64,000 bases of DNA from Metallyticus violacea (lineage: Eukaryota > Arthropoda > Insecta > Mantodea > Metallyticidae): contig CM060843.1 in assembly GCA_030762175.1 (NCBI GenBank), forward strand, positions 24,507,501 to 24,571,500. Direction: 5' to 3'. The stretch's first letter is position 1, and every line of letters begins with the position of its first letter. The notes beneath the pieces are model-generated. The model saw only the letters and a list, made by a program, of their open reading frames with translations, was not told the DNA's origin and searched no databases. The translations under genes were made by a program, and so were the position numbers. Shown piece by piece: positions 1 to 10,965 of this stretch.

Positions 1-2164
1 CATGACTTGAAATGTAATTTTAACGTGATAATTAATATGCATATTTAAATCTTGACTTACCCATTTTATTTGGAAAGGAATAAGATATACTTAATAAAAT
101 TTTGTTTTGCACCAATTTTTATCTTCCTTTGCTATAATTAATTACAAAAAATAAAGGTCCAATTTAGGCGATATTACGCTGCTATTCTCGCTTTCCCTTT
201 GTGCCATTGCTGTACAAAAGAACGCAGCCGATCTTTTTTTTTCTCTCTTTCCTTGGTACAATCATGTAAGTGTGATGACGTGGTTTTCAAGTTTGTTTTC
301 ATTGGTCGCCATGGTCCGGGATTAGTACCTCGCCGGGGTCAGTCTTTTCTGAACTGCCAGAATGATAGGATGTAACTAAGAAATTCACGGGGAATGGGAC
401 TTTGTTTCGGCTTTTTCTATAAATTCAATGGAGCTTCTTGCCAGGTTTGTTGCAGGGTTTTCAGGGTTATTTTATGTATTTTCAATGTAAATTACAAAAT
501 GTTTTAATAATAAATTCCTCGAGAGTAATTGTGCCATGTTGCTTTGCGGTTACTGGACAATGACGTTGTAAAGCATCTGTGTAACAGAACTATTGGCGTG
601 TTACAAAGTTGCTTGTTTTCTGATAAACTGTATTATGTAATTTTGTCTTCTTCGAGATATATGTAAATTTTGTAAGCCCAGTTGGGCAGGTTTCTTTGTA
701 TCCCATTTTGAAATAATTTTGTAGCAGATGGGACGTTTTTGAAAAAAGTTTTACACTTTTAATTACTAACAATCTTAATTATAGTTTCATTGTTTCAAAT
801 ATTGTTGTGTAGGTATGTAAAACTTTAAATTAATTATTATTTTTTCTTTAATGTTATTAAAGTCCTTATTTCATTTTAGCAAACCACACACACGTGGGAG
901 TTTCCACAGATCCTCTAAACCTTTAAATTATTTTGTAAACTGCCTGGCAGCAAGTAACAGCAGAGTACGGAATAAATAATATAAAATCATCTCCAAATAC
1001 GTCGCCAAAGATCTAGGCAGAACGTGGTTGATTATAAACCCGTTATTCTCTCTCTTCGACACAACAACTAGCATATTAACACTTTTCTTAATACAATTTA
1101 CATGTTTGTTTGTTTATGTTATATTGTTCTCTTTTAGATATCGATGGCTCTTACACAATCAACACAATTTCACTAGGTTTCCTCAGTAATACACACTCAG
1201 CTTATATTTGATGAACGCGTTCACAGTTCACTAGCACGAAGATAACTAACTATCTGTTAGCACTGAACTTCCAACTTAGTAAACAGCGCCTAACCAGATT
1301 GCAGATTCAATTTCCTTTCCTTAACGACCGCACGTTGTTTGCACTAGTTCTGTGAAGAGGCAAAGGAAGTTGTTTAGTTTTAAGACGTCGGAAGAGGTGA
1401 GAAATGTTTAATGGACTCTTTCAAAGCAATAGAATCCTTTTTTGGCGGAATAGTGGACTTGGTGACATTTTAAGCCCCTGAGTTGTGACCGCAATTTACT
1501 TGGAAGGAAAAACTAAACGGTTCTACGTACAGATGATGATCATTAGTGCTTATTTTTCTAAAACTACGGCTCATCTAAACAGAGCTACAAAAAACTATGA
1601 ACATTAATTAATTTAAGCCTTTAATTCAACTTAAACCATTTACTTATAAGCATTGGTCATAGTGTTAAATATCTCCTTTGCGTTTTTCCAATCACATTAA
1701 AATGACGATCACATGTAAAACGCTGTCTGTGCTGAGGAAAATTGTATCTTAATTGCGGCACCTTTTAAGAAAGTTTGCGTTCACTCGCATTAGTTACCCT
1801 TATGACATTGCTATTACTTTTTTATATTATCTTTCAGCTCTTGCAACAACGCGGGTTATTCCGGTATACTTTATTTTTCAATTTCTCTCATAAATAGAAA
1901 TCGCATTCAGATCTTGCTGGTCGCTAGTCATAATCCCTTAGTAATGACGATCAATTCTCAAACATTTCCTCAATTAAAACTAATGAGACGTCATCTGTAT
2001 GCGCTGTGGCGGAGTCTTGTTGAAAAAATTATGTCAACATTCAATTCTTCGAAGAATGCAGAGATTATGCTATCTCTATCCCTGCGCATCCATTATCTTT
2101 TCGTAGAACATAAATTCTGAACTTCTGCAAACATTAGCTACATTTGGTTATGCATTGGCATTCT
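1..2164. other. AT-rich region, no gene seen
   Basis: No open frame here has a recognisable motif. The sequence is AT-rich with scattered short homopolymers. I see no tRNA box pair, no terminal inverted repeat and no transposase motif. Confidence 0.5.
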
Positions 2165-2532
2165 GTATACAAGAACGGGTTTTTCTGCACTCCAGATTTT
2201 ATTGTTTTGTGTCGCTACATGTCATTTAAGTGGAACTAAGTTTCGTTCGTGAAAAAAATTCAACGCAGACCAATAGAGTTATTACAAAAACCAATTTGAA
2301 GAAAAATGCCCTATTTATATTATCATGTGTCTGCAATTGCTGAACAACGCTTATCTTATACGATTTAATTTTAAATGTTTGATGGCCATGCAAGTGGAGG
2401 TTTACTAAATTAATCCTTGCAGATTTCTTTGAAATTAACCTTTCTCCAATTTTCTCAATTTTCTCTTTGTTATGCACTAGCCTTTTTACACTCGGTTTCT
2501 TATCGAAAACAGCCTTTTCTCTATCTTTCATC
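2165..2532 (-). pseudogene. Decayed DDE transposase of the DUF4817-type Tc1/mariner-like group, copy 1
   Basis: Read on the minus strand in broken frames, the stretch gives KIEKIGERLISKKSAR, then KIKSYKISVVQQLQ, then an FHLND...QKNP segment. This is the order seen in arthropod transposases of this group: linker helix, the short region before the catalytic core, and the first catalytic strand. Stops and frame changes make it non-functional. The 27.2 kb copy has the same layout and aligns by eye at several DNA words, so the two are paralogues. A SINE at 2543-2823 has inserted at its upstream edge, so it is older than that SINE. Confidence 0.5.
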
Positions 2533-2542
2533 CAATGGAGAG

Positions 2543-2823
2543 AACCACCACTGTTGGCCGAGTTCGCTAAGGTGCAGACTCGTGAGCGAGAGGCCTGGGG
2601 TTCGAATCCCGCCAGGACCGTCCTCCCCGACTGAGGTTTTTTCAAAGTTTCCCTCAGTCCTCATAAATGGCAAATGCCGGGAAGCTACCTTAAACTTAGG
2701 CATAGAACGATTCCTTCCTTAAAAATAAATATTTTCCCAATATATCATTTCATCTCATATATAATCAGTGAACATCGTCTGTGGTGCCTCTGTAGCAAAA
2801 ACGGGCGTTAAACACCATTCATT
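2543..2823 (+). mobile_element. tRNA-derived SINE (family A), copy 1
   Basis: The head is tRNA-like, of Ser/Leu type: TTGGCCGAGTTCGCTAAG resembles an A box and GGTTCGAATCCC is a perfect B box. A conserved body follows, ending in CGGGCGTTAAACACCATTCA. The 10-bp direct repeat CAATGGAGAG at 2533-2542 and 2824-2833 is a perfect target-site duplication. The element carries no protein gene; such SINEs are transcribed by RNA polymerase III and mobilised by a LINE. It sits in a decayed transposase. Confidence 0.85.
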
Positions 2824-2833
2824 CAATGGAGAG

Positions 2834-4567
2834 TGCAAGCGTTTATCAAGGACAATTTATAACCAACCCCTTATTTTTCTTCAGAAGTAGACAAAATGCA
2901 TAGAATTAAGTTAATTTATACAAAGTTCACCTTAGCATTAACATTTATGTGTTACAAAAGTATGATGATATACTTTTACTGGCTGCCTATTTGCAATTTT
3001 CGCCAATGTGTGATATTTATTATTATCCTCTCATTTCATTGAGTGTTTCCTCCTTTGATGATATATTCCCTTCAGAATATGCCGCTGAACTTAACAGAAA
3101 ATTACGCTGAGTGAACGATGGCAAATGATTTATGCACCGTTGAATGGTTTTGCAGCAATAATCCCTAGGTGCTGTTGTTCATAGATGAAATGATACAGGC
3201 TTTTTGCTTACTAAACTCGTGTCACCAGTTTCAGAAATTGCATATTATTGCATATGTTGGTTTTAATTCATTACAGAGAATTTAATGTACGTATACTATA
3301 ATAAACTATTGGCTCAGTGAATTTATATGTTGTATAAATAGAAATTCTCTATTTTGTTTTTAATCTCATATGTCTGTTATGCTTAAAAGAAACAATATAA
3401 ATATATGCATTTCATTCTGTACGTAACAGCTGTAAGAAAATGTATTATTTTTATTATTGTTACACCTTTGATTTACACAGTTTAGCCAACCAGGAGCCGA
3501 AAAAAAATTAAAAGAGTTTAAGTCGACAATTTTCTCTGTTATAACAAAAATAATTATTTTTAAAGTTATTTTCAAACAAATGCATTTGGCTTTACGCCCT
3601 TTTAGCAAACTTAGCGGTATAGCTCATGATGCTTGGGACTCGCATTCAGGAATGGATATTTAGTTTGTATTAATTTCACTGCTCCTCATTTCCTCTCAGT
3701 TTATTTCCTTACTGAGTTGTAAGGACAGGCGTAATGGGTTGTGATGAGCGATGTGTATTTGCTTATTGGAAAAAAATGATGGGACAGCAGCTGAAAAAAG
3801 AAAAACTGGGAATGTTAGGCGCCACTCCTGCATTTGTACATGCCGTTCCATAAACCTGATCAGTATCACACCCTCCTCCCGGAAGTTCAATATAAGATCC
3901 TCGTTGGGCTATCGCGTCTAAAATCCTCCTTCGTCTCTCCATATCCTTCAACACTAGCAGGCTTATTTTTTAAATGGTAATAATTATTCAAATTACCAAA
4001 CACTAAGTACTTTTTCCAACTTACTATGATTTACGACGGCAGTTCTAACTACCTTACAATATTTTATATCTAATGAAAAGAAGCAGAAATCGAAGCAGAA
4101 CTGAACATGAAATGGCTTTCTAAGCTAAAGAAGTGTTGAGGAATATTTTTCTACATCGTGGTATCTATACAAGAAAAAGAAAAATGGAAATGAATGGTAT
4201 GCAGAAAAAAGGAATGTTGACTCGAATCTATTTCTGGACTAATCAGTATAAGATGCAATGTCATTAAAATGTAGTGTGGCTACATCTGTATGAAGGAAGA
4301 TGGTAAAGTGTACGTAAACATTTAAAAATAAAGAGATTCAGATAGTAACCGCATAGTTGAAACAGGATATCGGGCGTCTGAAAGCAAAGAGATCCATTGG
4401 CGCTTTGCCCACTCAGTGAGGAAAAGAGAGAATTTGGCCTACAGTACAATACACTGCGTTGAAAGTTATACGGAATTATAAACAGGAATGATTGGCTTAG
4501 GTCAGGCCAATACTCAAAAAGATTGTGTGAGCCATAAAAGCAAATATGAAGGTAATTCAAATATAAG
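2834..4567. other. AT-rich region with one unexplained short minus frame
   Basis: A 63-codon minus frame at 3763-3954 begins MLKDMERRRRILDAIAQRGS, which looks protein-like, but I cannot place it in a family and it has no neighbouring coding segment. It could be a transposon fragment or an exon. The rest shows nothing recognisable. Confidence 0.3.
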
Positions 4568-4825
4568 CACGGTCGTCTCGATGGCTTAGTTGAAGCACTG
4601 CATGGCAATAGACTTAGGTTCGATCCTTCCTTTATTCTTTATATGATTATACTATTATTTTATTATCGTACCGGCAGGGCTCGCCTACCTCTCCTGATCT
4701 GAAATTTTCCAAGATCTAGGGAACCTTGGACTGGATAGGGCGTACTTGCCCTTAATTTCGCTGGCTTGGCCGCTTCGAATTAGGCAACACAGAATATCTC
4801 TGTCAGGATATATAGAGACAAGAAC
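4568..4825 (+). mobile_element. Probable tRNA-derived SINE (family B)
   Basis: GATGGCTTAGTTGAAGCA resembles an A box and GGTTCGATCC is a B box about 35 bases further on. A non-coding body follows, with a GC-richer patch near 4670-4790. No target-site duplication was found, so both ends are approximate. It differs from SINE family A. Confidence 0.45.
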
Positions 4826-5060
4826 AGACTAAAATAAAATACAAACATAAGTTACTATCTAAGGAACAAAGTATTTTTTTAAATTCTAATAATTATAAAC
4901 ATAAACAACATACACTTTTCTAATTTTAAAGGTACACATCACAAAAACACAATGAGTGGCAAAAACACGTTTTATAATAAAAATTTGTGTTTAATGAAAC
5001 GAAGACACAACTATTAAAACAGAATTCAACAATCATTTTACAGCCTTTTAACACCCAAGT

Positions 5061-5072
5061 AACGCATAAGGA
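5061..5072. repeat. LINE target-site duplication, left copy
   Basis: AACGCATAAGGA occurs here and again, identical, at 9849-9860. The two copies exactly bracket the LINE, as expected after target-primed reverse transcription. Confidence 0.9.
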
Positions 5073-5475
5073 TGATGATGATTATTGCTTAAGGGCGCAA
5101 AACTGCTATGGTCATTAGCGCCCAAACACATCAAGTACTGTGTCAGAAATAAAAAATAAATAAATAAAGAACGCAAATCCTTCGCATAATGAACGGACAG
5201 TAGTACTTGTGCAATAAAATTTATACCCAAAAAACAAATAACAAGGGTATAAGGCGCCACAAACATTAAGGTGTTACTAAAACACAGCCGCAAGAGCGGA
5301 AAAACACTACAGTCCTGTAATGGGCTAAAATCGTACCAATAAAACCCCAAAACAAATAACAAGGGTAATGTGCAAAACCACAATGAAAGACTAGTTAACA
5401 CTATTCAGCAAAAGCTGAAAAAACAACAGTCTTAAAAAAGTCTAAAAATGCCGTCAATGGTAAAAAGAGAATACC

Positions 5476-7695
5476 TCACACCTTGCTCCAAATACCACAA
5501 ACACGGATAAAACGGAGCACACGCTCAACAGCAACCACACCATCTGCAAGTAATTCCTCAATAGAGGAGGGCAAACCTAGGCTATTTCTAAAAGCTGTCA
5601 GATGAAGACAATCAATTAAAATGTGACGTACTGTAAAGGGGTGGTCACAGTGAGGGCAAACTGGAGCGGGTTGACCATTAAAAAGGTGAGAGTGACTAAA
5701 ACGGCAATGCCCAATTCTAAGACGAGCTAAAATTACTTCTTCGCGACGAACAGCGCGAGAAGAAGTCGACCAGTTAAAAGGGGCGGATTTACATTCACGG
5801 AGCTTATTAGTTGGGAGTAATTCCCACTCCTCGCGCCAGCGCGAAAAAATGGCTCTACGTAAAGAAAGTATAAAATGCCCGAAATAAAAACGCTGCTCGT
5901 ACTCAGCAGGGTCTAAAAGAGCGGAATTTGCTGCAACATCTGCGGCCTCATTACCTGCGAGTCCGACATGCCCAGGCACCCATAGCAGTGTTACCCTGAC
6001 GTCGTAAAGGGTTAAAACTACATTCTGGACCATCTGTACAAGGGGGTGGAGGTTGTACAGATTTCTAAAACTTAAAATTGCACTCAAAGAGTCGGAACAT
6101 ATAACACTGTTCCCTAGCCCCTGATCATAAATAAATAAAACCGCCCGAAAGATAGCATAAAGCTCCGCCATAAAAATAGATGTTGCAACGTCAAGACCAT
6201 GCGTAAAACTTGCCGCATTAAAAACAAAAGCACATCCTACACCTGTGTCACATTTAGAGCCGTCGGTATAGATAAAATTCCAGCCATTAAAAGAGGATTT
6301 GATCTCCCTAAAAGAACAACGAATAATATGTGCTGCGGTCGATGATTTCGGACAGGACGTAAGCCCGAGATGAACGGGGGCCTCTGCTAAAATCCAGGGG
6401 GGAGAAGAAGTTTCCCCGGCTAAGAAAAAAGCAGGTAGCTCAATGTCCAACGTCCGTAAAATCTCCCGAAAACGAAAGTCAGGGGGCTTAGGAGTAAAAG
6501 ACCGAGCTGCATAAAAACGATCAAAAGACACATTAAAAAACGGCCCATTCTTGGGATGACGAGGTTGTGCAGCTAAGCGACAACCGTACGCAGCTAGTAA
6601 AACATCCCTACGATAAAACAACGGAGGTTCTCCAGACTCCGCACATAAACTCAACACAGGACAGGTGGGGAATGCCCCAATGGCAACACGGATACCCCGG
6701 TGATGGATCGGGTTCAGGCGGCGCAGAACAGAAGGCCGCGCAGAGCCATAAACAACACTGCCATAATCCAATTTGGACCTGATAAGAGAGCGGTAAAAAC
6801 GTAAAAGTATAGTCCGGTCAGCTCCCCAAGATGTGCCACTTAAAACACGTAAAATACAAAGAGAACGTTCACACTTGCCTCTGAGTTGCGCTATATGCGA
6901 CGACCAGCATAATTTCCTATCGAACACCAAGCCAAGGAACCTAACTTCGTCCGCGAAAGAGAGTGCGTCTTGGCCAAGATGGAGCGAAGGTGGAGGATAC
7001 TGCTTGTGGCGCCAGAAGTTCATGCAGACGGTCTTCTCTGCGGAGAAACGGAACCCGTGAGAAACACTCCAAGCGTGAAGGCGGTCGAGACAGCATTGGA
7101 GGCGGCGTTCCAAGACACAGGTTCTCCGAGAGGAAAGATAGATGGCAAAATCGTCCACAAATAACGACGATTGTATTCCTAGCGGTAAACACTCGGTGAT
7201 AGAGTTAATCGCAATGGCAAACAGTGTGCAACTAAGTACCGAGCCCTGAGGTACGCCGTTCTCTTGAATAAAATTAGACGATAAAACTGATCCCACGCGA
7301 ACATTAAAAACCCGGTCTTTCATAAATTCCTGAATAAAAACAGACATACGCCCACATATGTTCCAATCGTGAAGCGTTCGGAGGATACCGCCTCTCCAGC
7401 AGGTATCGTACGCTTTCTCTAAATCGAAAAACACAGCAACCGTTTGGCACTTGCGCACAAAACCGTCCATTACATGGGTAGTTAAAGACACAAGATGGTC
7501 GACTGAGGAACGATGACGCCGGAAACCACACTGGGCGTTCGTTAATAATTGCCTCGACTCTAACCACCACATGAGCCGTCCGTTAATCATGCGTTCCATC
7601 ACCTTGCAAACGCAGCTGGTGAGGGAAATCGGACGATAACTGGAAGGAAGATGGGGGTCCTTTCCAGGCTTAGGTATAGGAATGACGGTGGCCAA
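5476..7695 (-). CDS. LINE ORF2: reverse transcriptase and RNase H
   Basis: This 739-codon frame holds most of ORF2. The RT motifs in order are IPIPKPGKD near residue 5, FRRHRSSVD near 58, the catalytic aspartate motif FFDLEKAYD at 89-97, GVPQGS at 147-152, and FVDD at 179-182. RNase H H1 follows with YTDGS (D478), MAELYAI (E511), CSDS (D535) and GNEAAD (D586), so all four acidic residues are present. A C-terminal CPHCDHPFTVRHILIDC zinc motif lies near 690. The enzyme would copy element RNA at a nicked target and remove the RNA strand. The frame really begins further upstream: the same frame continues through a TGA at 7726-7728 into 8196, so the listed start is only the first ATG after the stop. 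Confidence 0.9.
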   Translation of the reverse strand: MATVIPIPKPGKDPHLPSSYRPISLTSCVCKVMERMINGRLMWWLESRQLLTNAQCGFRRHRSSVDHLVSLTTHVMDGFVRKCQTVAVFFDLEKAYDTCWRGGILRTLHDWNICGRMSVFIQEFMKDRVFNVRVGSVLSSNFIQENGVPQGSVLSCTLFAIAINSITECLPLGIQSSLFVDDFAIYLSSRRTCVLERRLQCCLDRLHAWSVSHGFRFSAEKTVCMNFWRHKQYPPPSLHLGQDALSFADEVRFLGLVFDRKLCWSSHIAQLRGKCERSLCILRVLSGTSWGADRTILLRFYRSLIRSKLDYGSVVYGSARPSVLRRLNPIHHRGIRVAIGAFPTCPVLSLCAESGEPPLFYRRDVLLAAYGCRLAAQPRHPKNGPFFNVSFDRFYAARSFTPKPPDFRFREILRTLDIELPAFFLAGETSSPPWILAEAPVHLGLTSCPKSSTAAHIIRCSFREIKSSFNGWNFIYTDGSKCDTGVGCAFVFNAASFTHGLDVATSIFMAELYAIFRAVLFIYDQGLGNSVICSDSLSAILSFRNLYNLHPLVQMVQNVVLTLYDVRVTLLWVPGHVGLAGNEAADVAANSALLDPAEYEQRFYFGHFILSLRRAIFSRWREEWELLPTNKLRECKSAPFNWSTSSRAVRREEVILARLRIGHCRFSHSHLFNGQPAPVCPHCDHPFTVRHILIDCLHLTAFRNSLGLPSSIEELLADGVVAVERVLRFIRVCGIWSKV

Positions 7696-7725
7696 TCGCC
7701 AAGCGTTGGGGAATGTGCCGTGACA

Positions 7726-8196
7726 TCAAATAAAATTAAAAGTTCGTAATAAAAAAAGCTTTGCCTTCTGCTGATAAATGCTGGAACATGGCAACATGAA
7801 TGTCATCGGTGCGCAATGTCGAGAGGTAGAAAGGGCATGCTCCAGTTCCCTGGCGGTAAAAGGAACGTTGTAGCTCTCCTGATGGTCGGAGGCAAATGAG
7901 AAACCTTTCCTCTCAACCCGAAATGAAGCCGGGTAATTGGCGGAGCTCGAAACATCAGCGAAGGTTCGCCCTAAAACATTGACGACGTTAGTAGGAGTAG
8001 TGAGCACTCGATTTAAAATCCTAAGACCGGGTATAGGTGTAAACCTTGGTTTTCCAGCAACGCGGCGTAGCCGTTCCCAAACTACGGATGAAGGCGTTGT
8101 GCGGTTAAATGAAGAGGTAAAAGAAGTCCAAGAAGCCTTTTTGCTATCCTTAATGACTCGGCGGCATTTGGCGCGAAGTTGTTTGTAGCAGATCAT
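7726..8196 (-). pseudogene. LINE ORF2: linker upstream of RT, damaged
   Basis: This frame is in register with the RT frame and reads from a lysine/arginine-rich segment (KQLRAKCRRVIKDSKKASW) through the linker that precedes RT in I and Jockey-like elements. Near 7800 the reading frame slips: a neighbouring frame gives DDIHVAMFQHLSAEGKAF, a sensible linker sequence, between two shifts. The return shift is at a run of seven T on the minus strand. The frame ends at a TGA where related elements often carry tryptophan, so a TGG to TGA change is likely. Its ATG overlaps the ORF1 stop as ATGA. No endonuclease motifs are present, which I interpret as an internal deletion of roughly 0.9 kb or more. 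Confidence 0.8.
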
Positions 8197-9425
8197 ATTT
8201 GCTCCATCACATCCTCAGAGGGAGGGCTCTCCCGCTGAGAAGAATCAACCGATTCCAAAACCTGAAATCGGTTGGAGGTGGAAAGAGGCGGTGATGGCGA
8301 CCGCCTAGCGGGCTTGCTCCCGTATCCATCATGGGAGCTCGACCTCCGAGGAGGAGAAGGGCTCGATTTCTGCTTCGTATTACTGGTAGTGGGTGATTTA
8401 AGGAAGTCAGTTCGGGTATAAGCTGTCTTAAACTTAATAGATGGAGCATCAAAAACAATAGGCTTCGGCTTCTCAGTAGAATGGTTGGCGGCAGTTGGCG
8501 CACAAGGCACCCGAGTAAAAACAAAATCGCAAGTCTGCGTGCTAATAGTGCGCTTCTGGATCGCAGAAGAAGTCACAGCGCTGTATGTCCCGGTTTTAGG
8601 CAACACGGGCAGGCGAGATTGGAATCGCTTCCGCGCTTCACTGAATGTAAGTTTCTCTTTAACCCTGATCTCCTGGATATAGCGTTCATCGCGAAATCGA
8701 GGACAATCGCGGGACGAAGCCGGATGGTCACCTTGACAGTTCACGCAAACAGGGGCAGTTGCACAAGCTCCCTCGTGACTTTCAGTACCACAGGTTGCAC
8801 AGATCGACTTTGCACTCTTGCACGACACGCGAGTATGGCCAAAACGTTGGCATTGGAAACATCGCATGGGACTGGGAATATATGGGCGAACCTCAATTGC
8901 CTCATATCCAGCTTTGATCCTCTGTGGTAACTCAACCCGGTTGAAGGTGAGGAAGAGAGTACGGGTGGGCTGTGTTTCACCTTCCTTCCTAGCCTGTACA
9001 CGATAGACCGATATGACTCCCTGGTCTTCCAGACAACTCTGGATCTCCGAGTCGGACATCCCGTCTAACACAGTCGTAGTAATAACTCCTCGCGACGAAT
9101 TTAAAGTTCTATGTGGCTCTACACGGATCGGATACCCGTGGAGAATCGTCGCCTTGAGCAATGAGTTAGTTTGCGCTATTCCAAGTGTCGCTACCGAAAG
9201 AGAACCATTACGGAGACGTGTACATGTCTTCACTGGTCCAGAAATGCCATCAATACCTTTCTGAATCATAAACGGATTTATTTTGCTGAATGACTGGCCA
9301 TCCTCCGTACGACTAATTACCAAGAAACGAGCAAAGGGCTGCTCGGTCACTTCCTTTACATCCACTCTTTTTCGTTTCATATGAAAATTATTTTCATGTA
9401 CCATAGCGCATTCATCCTCCACCAT
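8193..9425 (-). CDS. LINE ORF1: Gag-like nucleic-acid-binding protein
   Basis: A 410-residue frame opens at an ATG 424 bases inside the 5' end of the element. It has an N-terminal variable part, a central region of RNA-recognition-like character, and three zinc knuckles: CFQCQRFGHTRVSC at 189-202, CATCGTESHEGAC at 209-221 and CVNCQGDHPASSRDC at 227-241. The C-terminal third is rich in Ser, Pro, Thr and Arg, as in Jockey/I ORF1 proteins. Such proteins bind element RNA and form the RNP particle. The frame is uninterrupted and of normal length. The last codons (VMEQI, then stop) lie at the point where ORF2 appears to have lost its endonuclease. Confidence 0.88.
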   Translation of the reverse strand: MVEDECAMVHENNFHMKRKRVDVKEVTEQPFARFLVISRTEDGQSFSKINPFMIQKGIDGISGPVKTCTRLRNGSLSVATLGIAQTNSLLKATILHGYPIRVEPHRTLNSSRGVITTTVLDGMSDSEIQSCLEDQGVISVYRVQARKEGETQPTRTLFLTFNRVELPQRIKAGYEAIEVRPYIPSPMRCFQCQRFGHTRVSCKSAKSICATCGTESHEGACATAPVCVNCQGDHPASSRDCPRFRDERYIQEIRVKEKLTFSEARKRFQSRLPVLPKTGTYSAVTSSAIQKRTISTQTCDFVFTRVPCAPTAANHSTEKPKPIVFDAPSIKFKTAYTRTDFLKSPTTSNTKQKSSPSPPRRSSSHDGYGSKPARRSPSPPLSTSNRFQVLESVDSSQRESPPSEDVMEQI

Positions 9426-9848
9426 TACACCTGTCTCCGATGACAGGCTGCTTCCTGGGCGCCACCCCGGCTTAGGTTAGTTGCCCTGGCCTGGAACAAG
9501 TTAACCTCAGGGTCACACCTTCCTGGGTATAGACAAAGGGACCCAATCGCCTTCAGGAAGCTTACAGCGCGTGTAATGGCCCCTCCCCGGGCCTGGCCTT
9601 TACCAGGGGATACGCTCTTGCCCTACATGATGACCCAGTGCTGGGAGTCACGCCATTACCCAGTCACCTGTGAACCGTGTCAAACACGGGGGCATCCTTC
9701 AGACTAAAAGCAGGGAGGTTTAAAAGTAAAAAGTAAAATAGAGACAAACTAAAAAGGAGTCAAACGCGCAGAGCGCGGACCTATGGGAGCAGCTCGGGTG
9801 CCTCGGGGTCGCTACGCCCCGTACCCAATAAATTGGGCCCCTGAGGGG
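9426..9848 (-). promoter_or_regulatory. LINE 5' untranslated region, presumed internal promoter
   Basis: This is the sequence between the 5' target duplication and the ORF1 start. It is clearly more GC-rich than the surroundings, with blocks such as CCTGGCCTGG and CCCGGGCC. LINEs of this superfamily carry an internal RNA polymerase II promoter in this position. I see no certain initiator, so the promoter role is inferred from family knowledge. Confidence 0.5.
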
Positions 9849-9860
9849 AACGCATAAGGA
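9849..9860. repeat. LINE target-site duplication, right copy
   Basis: AACGCATAAGGA is identical to 5061-5072 and marks the 5' boundary of the LINE. Confidence 0.9.
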
Positions 9861-10087
9861 GTGTTTTAAGGGCAAATTCTACTATATTGTTGATTTTAAT
9901 ACAGAAAAATCTTAAAACTTAAACCATGGCCAAACATAAATAGACAGAACTTTTTAAAAAATATTGGAAATTGACACTTGTAATGGCGCTATGGTTTTCT
10001 GGCGTTTATGTAAGATAACTAGGTCCCAACTTCCCTGTTTTCTTGTTCTATCTTATTTCCTTTATCCTTGTTTTCCAAATCTGCGAC

Positions 10088-10965
10088 TCAGTCAGGCATG
10101 CACCGGATAAGATCTGAAATTCCTCTTGTGGTATCAGTTCCCATTTCACTTGTACTGCAGGTCAAAGATCTAAGGGGCATCCTTAGCATGTCCCAGGCAT
10201 GTTCTATCGGATTCAGGTTTAGACTGAGTGCTGGCCATACCATATATTCAGTTCCAACCACATCCAGGAACTCAAAAACACAGCGAGCAATGTGTGGACG
10301 AGCGTTATCGTGTATAAAGATAATGTTGTTGCCTGTAACGGGTGCAAAAAGTACTTCATGATCAGCAAGAATCTCCTCGATGTACAGATGAGCTGTCAGT
10401 GCATTCTCAAGGAACAAGTTCCGTTCTTGTTTTAATGCTGATCCCTGCTCAAACCCATAGTGAACTTCCATTAAAATGTGTCCTTGAAGAGACACGGAGA
10501 GTGCATAACGTTCTCTGACCTGTCATCTAGTGTCCTCAAATAGAACTTGCTTTCATCCTGAAGACCGTGCTCCATTGCTCCATAGTCCAGTTTTGGCGTG
10601 TGAGAGCAACTGCATCCGAGAGATACGCTGTTCCCTAGTCAGCAATGGTCCTTTTGAAAGTCTCCTGGACCGTAAATTCACTTCATACAGCCTTTCATTA
10701 ATATTAATATGCCATACTTGCTACAAATTATTTCTGGCCTCCAGGGTGTTGTGTGCCGATCATGAAGAAATTGCAGTAAAAGAAAGCGGTCGTCGCGATC
10801 AAACGTTCTCTTCCTAACGCCAATCCTCTGTCAACCTCTGAACAGTCCTGCGTACTTGGAATGAGAAATACCGATGACGTCAGTAATACAACGTAGACTT
10901 AGTCCATTCTGCATTAACGCCACAGCCCTTGCTGCATCTTCAGCTCTAAGAGTCATTTCAAAATG
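10088..10965 (-). pseudogene. Decayed Tc1-like transposase (D34E), copy A
   Basis: The minus strand first gives an N-terminal helix-turn-helix region, MTLRAEDAARAVALMQNG, near 10960. After frame breaks, a 135-codon frame at 10088-10495 holds the catalytic core: FIHDNARPH carries the second aspartate and LNPIEHAWD the glutamate, with 34 residues between, which defines Tc1-type DD34E enzymes. Such a transposase cuts and pastes its element at TA sites. The first catalytic aspartate would fall in the broken part, so the gene is dead. I could not find convincing terminal inverted repeats. Confidence 0.75.

Larger units (their letters stand above)
5073..9848 (-). mobile_element. Non-LTR retrotransposon, I superfamily with RNase H, nearly full length
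   Basis: The element runs 5' to 3' on the minus strand: about 420 bp of 5' leader (9426-9848), ORF1 with zinc knuckles, ORF2 remainder with reverse transcriptase and RNase H, and about 400 bp of 3' UTR ending in a short CAT repeat tail at 5073-5083. A perfect 12-bp duplication flanks it, so the insertion is complete and fairly young. The apurinic-type endonuclease domain that should open ORF2 is absent: ORF1 runs straight into the RT linker. ORF2 also has a premature TGA and a pair of compensating frameshifts. Gag-like ORF1, RT and RNase H together fit the I superfamily; the exact clade is not determined. Confidence 0.88.

Noticed and set aside
5048..5401. 117-codon minus frame at the LINE 3' end
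   Set aside because: It lies in the 3' UTR, has no motif and extends past the target duplication.
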